Shown here in pieces: positions 6,682 through 11,388 of a stretch of 11,388 nucleotides of DNA. Source of the stretch: an uncultured Verrucomicrobia subdivision 3 bacterium (GTDB lineage Bacteria; Verrucomicrobiota; Verrucomicrobiae; Limisphaerales; UBA11358). A program made the translations under genes and the position numbers. Position 1 is the stretch's first letter. Every line of letters begins with the position of its first letter. The notes under the pieces are model-generated. The model ran no database searches and was not told the DNA's origin. It worked only from the letters and a program-made list of their open reading frames with translations. Location: contig CAIXPZ010000082.1 of NCBI GenBank assembly GCA_903921455.1, forward strand, positions 1 to 11,388, given 5' to 3'.

Positions 6682-7485
6682 TCACCCGCCGCCAACGCTC
6701 TTCCATGTCATCGACAGCAGCAAAACCATGAGCGCACCCAACACTGCCTCGGTGAAGCCGATGTTGCGGACGGTGATTCGCGGACGCCACAACAGCAGCC
6801 ACATTGTCCGCATGGCGAAAACGACGGCAAAGACGGTGGCAACCCACGGCGCAAGGTGCTGCGAAGCGAGCCAAGCCATCAAAACAATTCCGATCATGAC
6901 CGCAACCACAGATGGCGTTGCGGAAAAATCTTTTCCTTTCGACAAACGCAGGCAGGTCCGCACGGTCAACACCGTCGGCACGCTGCGCGTAAGCGACATA
7001 GCCGTCAAAGCGAGCAATTGATTCACATTCCAGCCGGCCAGCGCGGCAAAAGCGGCGGGTAAAAGTCCGAAAGCCACCGCGCCCGCAACCTCGGCCACAC
7101 CTTCACGCGCTTCGTTGCGGCTGTCGGCCCACACGAACACCAAACCGGCCAAAGCCGCCGGCAGCAGTGGCCAGAGTTTTTCCACGCCGCCGAACTTTGC
7201 GGCCAGCAATAATCCCCCCAACGCCAGCGTTGACAGAACCAGCAGACTTAAAATCAACGGTTCCACCTGCCGAGCGTCCAGACGACCGCGAAGCGCGAGC
7301 CGGAGAGGGCGGCGCAGAAAAAATCCCGCTAGCGCTGCGACCGCCAGCGCACCACCGGCCGCCGAGGGCGCGACGAGCAGGCCGAAGGCTACCGGCTCCA
7401 GTGCGAGCGACCAACTGCCATGCTCTTTCGGCAATGACAGTTGAATCGCCGCGCGCCAGGAAAATTTATCCACGGTCAGCGTCAT
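6682..7485 (-). CDS. ywiC: YwiC-like integral membrane protein
   Basis: 267 residues from ATG 7485. A GTG at 7509 is also in frame but would overlap the preceding gene by 14 bp, and GAAAG sits at a reasonable distance before 7485. The N-terminal LPKEHGSWSL motif (18-27) is the YwiC family signature. Further on come WADSRNEAREGVAEVAGA (119-136) and LTRSVPTVLTVR (165-176), which carry conserved charged residues between hydrophobic helices. About eight membrane segments are visible. The function is unknown; in Bacillus subtilis ywiC lies in the fnr/narGHJI region, linking the family to anaerobic nitrogen-oxide respiration. Here it is the last gene of the accessory operon, 10 nt after a DUF2249 gene and followed by a strong terminator. 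The spaced Asp/Arg motif between helices could suggest a prenyltransferase-like fold, but that is speculative. Confidence 0.82.
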   Translation of the reverse strand: MTLTVDKFSWRAAIQLSLPKEHGSWSLALEPVAFGLLVAPSAAGGALAVAALAGFFLRRPLRLALRGRLDARQVEPLILSLLVLSTLALGGLLLAAKFGGVEKLWPLLPAALAGLVFVWADSRNEAREGVAEVAGAVAFGLLPAAFAALAGWNVNQLLALTAMSLTRSVPTVLTVRTCLRLSKGKDFSATPSVVAVMIGIVLMAWLASQHLAPWVATVFAVVFAMRTMWLLLWRPRITVRNIGFTEAVLGALMVLLLSMTWKSVGGG

Positions 7486-7495
7486 GGTTTGACTT

Positions 7496-7795
7496 TCAAT
7501 GACCGCCACATGCGGTGGCCACCGGTTCCGCCGGTTCGCCGACGGCTTTGAGCTTGGTGATTTTCACACGGGCTTCGCCGGGAATGTTGACGAGGTGTTC
7601 CCAAGTGAACGTATCCGGCCATTGCGCAGCGAACTGGTAACGCAGCGGCACTGGATCGTGGTCGTTGAACAGGATGAAGTGGTCGCCGACCGGGAGTTCA
7701 AGCCAGGTCTGGATGATGAGGCCGTGTTTCACGGAACAGGGGATGGAGCGCACGTCCATGACTTTGTCCGCGCCGATGAGGTTTGCAGTTTGCAT
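7496..7795 (-). CDS. DUF2249 domain protein with Cys/His tail (second copy)
   Basis: 99 residues from ATG 7795; the longer open frame before it overlaps the DUF59 gene and is not family-like. The DUF2249 core is clear: KVMDVRSIP (11-19), FILFNDHDPVPLRYQF (40-55) and TFTWEHL (62-68). This is the 'NDHDPxPLxYQF' subtype found in many denitrifier and hemerythrin contexts. Usual members have a proline where this one has C20 (SIPCSVKHG). The protein ends in a short non-core tail, ATACGGH, with C96 and H99. A possible metal or heme contact through these residues is inference. It follows the DUF59 gene after a 32-nt A-rich spacer, the largest internal gap of this operon, and precedes ywiC by 10 nt. 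No function is established for the family. Confidence 0.85.
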   Translation of the reverse strand: MQTANLIGADKVMDVRSIPCSVKHGLIIQTWLELPVGDHFILFNDHDPVPLRYQFAAQWPDTFTWEHLVNIPGEARVKITKLKAVGEPAEPVATACGGH

Positions 7796-7827
7796 GTTTA
7801 TTATTTCTGTTTTTTTGTGGTTGTTGA

Positions 7828-8145
7828 CTAAAAGTTTCCGGTGCCGGTCATCCGGCGACCGACATCGGTCATCATGGAAGGGTTCCACGGCGGATCCCAA
7901 ACGATGTCCACTTCGGCTTCCGTGATGCCCTCGATGTTCATCAGCGCGTTCTTCACACCCCATGAAATACTTTCGTGCATCGGGCAGCCGGGCGTAGTGA
8001 GCGTCATGGCGACGGTGACTTTGCCGGCATTGAGCGCGTAGCTGTAGACCAGCCCCAAGTCCACGATGTTGCAGCCGATCTCCGGGTCAATAACCTGGCG
8101 CAGGGCGGCAAGAATGGTCTGATCGTTTTGTTCGCTGTCGGTCAT
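7828..8145 (-). CDS. DUF59/MIP18-family (SufT/PaaD-like) metal-sulfur cluster assembly factor
   Basis: 105 residues. The DUF59 fold is visible from the N-terminal helix through VIDPEIGCNIVDLGLVY (18-34), TLTTPGCPMHESI (48-60, conserved C54) and VDIVWDPPWNPSMMT (79-93). These motifs are typical of the bacterial SufT/PaaD-like group, which assists Fe-S cluster assembly or insertion. C25 lies where many members have an aliphatic residue. The start overlaps the stop of the membrane-protein gene by ATGA (8145-8142), so translation is probably coupled. Position among NO-linked genes suggests assembly or repair of NO-damaged iron-sulfur centres; this role is inferred from family and context and was not seen directly. 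It is normal in length with no sign of truncation. Confidence 0.92.
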   Translation of the reverse strand: MTDSEQNDQTILAALRQVIDPEIGCNIVDLGLVYSYALNAGKVTVAMTLTTPGCPMHESISWGVKNALMNIEGITEAEVDIVWDPPWNPSMMTDVGRRMTGTGNF

Positions 8146-9542
8146 AAAATGGCGCGGTTGACGGATGTTTTTGGAAGTGGTTTTAATTGCGGACGGATGA
8201 AATGCCGCAACATGGTCGCGACATTAAAACCGAAAACGGCGAGACTGGCCGCCAGTAGTCCAGTGCCGCAGCGAACGGCGGTGAGGTTGGAAAACTCCAT
8301 CGCCAGCAGGGTGGTGAGCAGGCCGGCGAGAAAAATCCAGTAGCTGATGATTTGCAACCGGGCTGAATAGAGTTCCGCCAGCGACGGCACTTGTGATCGA
8401 CCAATGTGCTGGCTGTAAGTGCCGAACCAAACGATGAAGGGAATGATTTTGTAGAGCATCCCGATGATGGCAAACGTCACGACGCCGACGAGGCCGAGAA
8501 AACCATAAACATTTTCAAGCTGCATGGTGTCGGTGTTCACCGGCAAACCCGGCCACGAAAGCACGGCGGCAATGATGGACAATGGGAACATGAAACCGAC
8601 CGCCGTGAGAAAGCCGCGCACGCCCCAATCCATTGCGGCGCGTTTGCGTGCCCGCAAAATGGCGCGCAATTCCAGAGCATACAGTGCGAGGGCCAGAACG
8701 ACGACGAGCGCAAACGCCAGTTTCCACGGGCTGCGTAGCAGGATGGTGACGAATGATCCGGCCAGACCGCCGTTCAACAGAATGACTGACCACGCCGCGC
8801 GCCGGGGATTTTGCAGTTCGCTCAGCGTGAACATCGGAATGAGCTTGTAGGACACGCCGACGATGAGGATGAAAAAGAAACCAATCGCGCCGAGGTGCGC
8901 GTGCGCGTGCATCGCGCCGATGGGATCGAAGCGGAAAACCCAACCGGCGAGCGCGGGCAGCGATTCCGAAGATGATTTGGCCACGGCAATGACCAACCCC
9001 GCCGCGACAGCAAGCATTATCCAGCCGATGGCCGAGGCGACACTCGTGGCGATGACATTCCATTTCGGCACGCGTAGCAAGGTGCGCGCGATGTTGTAGA
9101 TGAATATGGCTACACCCACGGCCAACACTGCACCGAAGATCGCGACGGACTTTAGATTCCATGCCGAAAACGCCCAGACCATGCCGACGAATCCGGCGAG
9201 GTGAAAGGCAAATTGGATTTGCGCCAGCCGTTCGCTGAATAATTTGGTTTCCAGCGCGACGGGCACCAGTTGATACATTGCGCCCATGACGATCGAACAC
9301 AGCCAGCCGAGCACAAAAAGATGCGTCACGGCGATGGCACCGGGGCTGTAGTGATACATTGCCAGGATGTCCGGCTGCACCACAATCCAACCCGCGCCAA
9401 GAAATAGCGCCAACAAGCCGGTGATGGTGAACAGCAGCGGCAGCGTGGACGACGGCGCGGTGGCACCGAACGGCTGCGTTTGCTGGGTCACACGCGGCAC
9501 AGCGCGATTAGCGGTGGCGGATTTGGGTAACGTGGCTTCCAT
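8142..9542 (-). CDS. Polytopic membrane protein resembling heme-copper oxidase subunit I / NnrS
   Basis: 466 residues with about 12 hydrophobic helices after a polar N-terminus (1-32). A unit recurs three times: THLFVLGW followed by MYQLVP (73-94), HAHAHLGAIGFF followed by SYKLIPMF (212-238), and NVYGFLGLVG followed by LYKIIPFIVW (344-372). Histidines are at 64, 74, 114, 212, 214, 216, 379 and 447. H74 and the 212-216 cluster could bind heme or copper. There is no His-His pair for a CuB centre, so ordinary oxidase or NO reductase catalysis is unlikely. Relatives are often annotated as cbb3-type subunit I-like or NnrS-like and occur in denitrification clusters. The start at 9542 overlaps the DUF2249 gene by 35 bp; a GTG at 9500 is an alternative. 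The family assignment is moderate and the function is unknown. Confidence 0.75.
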   Translation of the reverse strand: MEATLPKSATANRAVPRVTQQTQPFGATAPSSTLPLLFTITGLLALFLGAGWIVVQPDILAMYHYSPGAIAVTHLFVLGWLCSIVMGAMYQLVPVALETKLFSERLAQIQFAFHLAGFVGMVWAFSAWNLKSVAIFGAVLAVGVAIFIYNIARTLLRVPKWNVIATSVASAIGWIMLAVAAGLVIAVAKSSSESLPALAGWVFRFDPIGAMHAHAHLGAIGFFFILIVGVSYKLIPMFTLSELQNPRRAAWSVILLNGGLAGSFVTILLRSPWKLAFALVVVLALALYALELRAILRARKRAAMDWGVRGFLTAVGFMFPLSIIAAVLSWPGLPVNTDTMQLENVYGFLGLVGVVTFAIIGMLYKIIPFIVWFGTYSQHIGRSQVPSLAELYSARLQIISYWIFLAGLLTTLLAMEFSNLTAVRCGTGLLAASLAVFGFNVATMLRHFIRPQLKPLPKTSVNRAIL

Positions 9543-9732
9543 CAGGTTGGGTTGTCGTTTCGTAAGTGAACCCGCGCTGTTCGAGCAGCGGATAGAGCAA
9601 CAGCGGTTGGCGGTCCGTATGCGCGATCAGCGTTGCGCCCGCCGGCAACGTGGCGACGGCTTCGAGAATTTTCTGCATCGGCTGCGGCGGTTCGAGACCG
9701 CGCGCGTCGAGTTGGATCGGCGTGGTTTCCAT
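9508..9732 (-). CDS. DUF2249 domain protein (first copy, classical type)
   Basis: 74 residues, essentially a bare DUF2249 domain: QLDARGLEPPQPMQKILEA (7-25), LPAGATLIAHTDRQPLLLYP (29-48), then LEQRGFTYETT and a final strand. This is the classical subtype with 'LDxRxLEPPxP' and 'DRxPLxLYPLL'. It has no cysteine, signal peptide or membrane segment, so it is likely a small cytoplasmic protein. The fold is related to TusA/SirA, but without the TusA cysteine there is no reason to assume sulfur transfer. It begins 1 nt after the porin gene stop, and its 3' end overlaps the next gene by 35 bp. With two further DUF2249 genes in this window, specialisation of the three is likely. The role is not known. 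Confidence 0.88.
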   Translation of the reverse strand: METTPIQLDARGLEPPQPMQKILEAVATLPAGATLIAHTDRQPLLLYPLLEQRGFTYETTTQPDGSHVTQIRHR

Positions 9733-9733
9733 G

Positions 9734-11233
9734 TTAGAAAGTGACAGTTAATTGAGTGTAAACCCAGTTGGCGTCCTGTGAACCGCCTTTTCCCGCAAGG
9801 GTTTGATGGATATAGTCGCCGGTAAAGAAATGGCCGTAACCGGCTTCTACTTGGGCGAAGCGCGTGATGGCGTAAGCCGCCGTCACGTCGAGTTCGGAGC
9901 CGACGAAGGTGCTGTAACCCTGTGCTCGACCGTAGCCGCCAGTCGTGCGCGGCGTGCCGCCCGCCGTGTAAAAGTAATCATTGCCGTTCGCGAGCCAGAA
10001 GTTGTGACCCTCCAGCGAAACGGTCATTTGCTTCACGGGTTTGAGCTGCAAAATGGTGCGCAAGTCCTGGACGTTTTGCAGCGAGAAGAAATCCATGTAG
10101 CCATAAAATTTATGGTTGGTGGGGAAAAGATTGTCGAACGTTCCATGCGTTCCGTCGTTTGGATTACTGTCGCCCGAAGAATAATCGTATTCGATGCCCA
10201 GCCGCGGCGTGGCCCAGAGGTTCGTCATAGTGTAACCGCCTTGAACAACAAACATGAAGGCGTTCTGTGTGAGGCGGGCTGCGGTGGTCGTAGGCGCAAA
10301 ATCACCAAACTGATACGCGCCTTCAACGGAATAATCCCAATTGCCGATTTCGCCCGGTTTGGATTTAACGCGTCCGCCGATAGTATAGATATCGCGTGCC
10401 GTGGGCTGCGGGAATTGCGGGCTCGGCTCGGCGCTGTTGGCTGCCCGCGTGGCATTGCGCGCCAGAAAATAAACATCGAGGATGTTTTTGGGGACTTTCA
10501 GGCTCGTGGCATAAACGCCGGAGAGAAAATCATAGTCGTTTGCCTGATCAAACACGCCATCCTGGGGCACCACCGGACGACCACTGAAAAAGTCCGCGCC
10601 GAACCATTCATTTTGCCAGCGCACTTTGGCAGCATCGAACGAGCGCCCGATGTTGTTCCAGTTGACTGCGCCCACCAAACGCTCTTCGCCATAGGATAAT
10701 TCCTGCCGGCCCACTTTGGCGGTGACCGGGAATTCTTTTTGGTTGCCGAGAGAAACGTAAGCCTGATGCAAATCAATGGTGTCTGACTCCGGGCCGTAGC
10801 CTAATCGTTTCACCGTGCCCGGAACGACCGGAGCATTGGCGTAGGCATAACGATCGTCATTGTTTGCCGTGCTGCTCTGGCCCTCGACGAAGGCATTCCA
10901 CCAAGTATCCGTGTAACCGATGTGCAGACGAGTCCTGGTTAAAAAATAGTCATTATCCACCTTGGCTCCTTGCGCACGGAAATCCACCGAGCCGGAAATG
11001 CCGGGAATGCCAAAGCCCTGCTTGTTTTCATAACGCCCGCGCACACTGCCGCCAATATCCCACGGCTTGAAATCAGCGGACTGCTGACGCAACCAGTCGT
11101 TCGCCAGACCGGCGCTGGCGGCGGGCTTGGCGACGGGGGCAGCCGTAACGGAAGCAGCGGGTTTATCCTGCGCCAGAGCCGGCATGGCGGCAGCCAGCGC
11201 GAGGGTGATGAGTGAGGCGGGTTTAGTGCTCAT
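9734..11233 (-). CDS. Outer-membrane beta-barrel protein, alginate-export (AlgE-like) family
   Basis: 499 residues. The signal peptide is clear (cleavage after LAQ or ALA, about 19-22), followed by an Ala/Pro/Lys-rich spacer to about 45. The mature part alternates amphipathic strands rich in aromatic and small residues, and ends in LTVTF with a terminal Phe, as outer-membrane barrels do. The block DTIDLHQAYVSLGNQK ... AKVGRQELSYGEERLVG ... RSFDAAKVRW (about 145-205) is characteristic of the alginate export domain family, whose members are mostly uncharacterised anion or sugar channels rather than true alginate exporters. No alginate genes are present. In this operon a channel for nitrite, nitrate or another small anion is plausible but unproven. 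The ATG shares one base with the cupin stop (TAATG). DUF2249 follows after 1 nt. Confidence 0.85.
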   Translation of the reverse strand: MSTKPASLITLALAAAMPALAQDKPAASVTAAPVAKPAASAGLANDWLRQQSADFKPWDIGGSVRGRYENKQGFGIPGISGSVDFRAQGAKVDNDYFLTRTRLHIGYTDTWWNAFVEGQSSTANNDDRYAYANAPVVPGTVKRLGYGPESDTIDLHQAYVSLGNQKEFPVTAKVGRQELSYGEERLVGAVNWNNIGRSFDAAKVRWQNEWFGADFFSGRPVVPQDGVFDQANDYDFLSGVYATSLKVPKNILDVYFLARNATRAANSAEPSPQFPQPTARDIYTIGGRVKSKPGEIGNWDYSVEGAYQFGDFAPTTTAARLTQNAFMFVVQGGYTMTNLWATPRLGIEYDYSSGDSNPNDGTHGTFDNLFPTNHKFYGYMDFFSLQNVQDLRTILQLKPVKQMTVSLEGHNFWLANGNDYFYTAGGTPRTTGGYGRAQGYSTFVGSELDVTAAYAITRFAQVEAGYGHFFTGDYIHQTLAGKGGSQDANWVYTQLTVTF

Positions 11234-11388
11234 TATTTTTTCAGGTTCAGGTTGATGGCGGATGGATCCTTGATTTCCGGTTTGGAAAAAGTCAGCAACA
11301 TGGAGAATGGGGTGATGGCTTTCACCGCGTGCGGAAGATTCGGCGGCATGTAAATCAAATCGCCAGCCTTGACCACGCTGGGTTTGCC
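11233..11388 (-). CDS. C-terminal part of a cupin-domain protein (5' end outside window)
   Basis: The last 51 codons of a gene that runs in from the right edge and stops at TAA 11235-11233. The visible sequence holds the second cupin motif: VKAGDLIYMPPNLPHAV, with the conserved G-D-x2-Y-x-P-P-x2-x-H pattern, then a beta strand (FSMLLTFSKP) and a Lys-rich end. Cupin-2 proteins bind a metal or a small ligand; small ones act as sensors, isomerases or dioxygenases. Only one metal-ligand histidine is in view, so function cannot be assigned. It is upstream of, and coupled to, the porin gene (TAATG), so it belongs to the accessory operon and may be close to its promoter. Confidence 0.82.
   Translation of the reverse strand, partial: GKPSVVKAGDLIYMPPNLPHAVKAITPFSMLLTFSKPEIKDPSAINLNLKK

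Noticed and set aside
7796..7827. Possible internal promoter in the A-rich 32-nt spacer before the second DUF2249 gene
   Set aside because: It has an A7 run and one GTCAA half-site but no second half-site and no paired -35/-10 elements.
8515..9390. 291-codon frame on the minus strand in another phase of the membrane-protein gene
   Set aside because: It is Arg/His-rich with no membrane helices, while the 466-residue frame has a clear polytopic pattern.
8142..9542. Calling the membrane protein a true cytochrome cbb3 oxidase or NO reductase catalytic subunit
   Set aside because: The His-His pair and other CuB or FeB ligands are not visible, so catalysis of that kind is not supported.
9803..10699. 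298-codon open frame on the plus strand opposite the outer-membrane barrel gene
   Set aside because: The opposite strand encodes a coherent barrel with signal peptide and terminal Phe; this frame lacks recognisable motifs.
1..11388. CRISPR arrays, tRNA/rRNA genes, insertion sequences or phage genes
   Set aside because: No regularly spaced repeats, cloverleaf-like segments, transposase or integrase motifs were recognised on either strand.

Overview
The window looks like a piece of a denitrification and nitric-oxide-handling gene cluster from a Gram-negative bacterium. It lies next to the distal end of a cytochrome oxidase (cox) locus. The evidence for a diderm is an outer-membrane beta-barrel gene, several Sec signal peptides and periplasmic copper and heme proteins. 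The gene set and protein style suggest Verrucomicrobiota or a related group: an AniA-like NirK fused to cytochrome c, the tail of a carboxypeptidase-regulatory-like protein before ctaA, YwiC, DUF2249 proteins and mostly weak Shine-Dalgarno signals. This is an inference from memory of families, not a taxonomic assignment.

Layout. On the plus strand, positions 3-200 hold the 3' end of a small-domain protein. A strong terminator follows (218-256), then ctaA (260-1258) and ctaB (1255-2157), which overlap by ATGA and encode heme A and heme O synthases. Everything else is on the minus strand and runs in from the right edge. The first minus-strand unit, called the accessory operon here, reads: partial cupin (11388-11233), alginate-export-type outer-membrane barrel (11233-9734), DUF2249 protein (9732-9508), polytopic protein resembling heme-copper oxidase subunit I (9542-8142), DUF59/SufT-type protein (8145-7828), second DUF2249 protein (7795-7496) and YwiC-like membrane protein (7485-6682). 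It ends at a 12-bp perfect hairpin (6633-6660). Its genes are mostly overlapping or within a few bases of each other. Its promoter is outside the window.

The second minus-strand unit is the nirK operon. A perfect FNR/DNR-type palindrome (6581-6598) precedes a DGC-domain zinc-binding protein (6528-6106), then nirK with a C-terminal heme c domain (6103-4556), a nirV-like SUMF1 protein (4545-3763), a Sco copper chaperone (3766-3155), a third DUF2249 protein (3158-2910) and a Crp/Fnr regulator of DNR type (2901-2182). The last gene converges on ctaB with only 24 bp between them.

How it works together (inference). The DNR-like regulator probably senses NO or low oxygen and activates nirK through the palindrome, which would form a feedback loop. 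NirK reduces nitrite to NO in the periplasm, with electrons entering through its own heme c. Sco, the DGC protein and NirV are candidates for copper loading and maturation. No NO reductase or N2O reductase is visible. The accessory operon carries several poorly characterised families seen near denitrification genes and is the best candidate for an uncharacterised NO-tolerance or metal-centre repair system. No tRNA, rRNA, CRISPR array, insertion sequence or phage gene was seen, and no gene-free stretch exceeds 300 bp.
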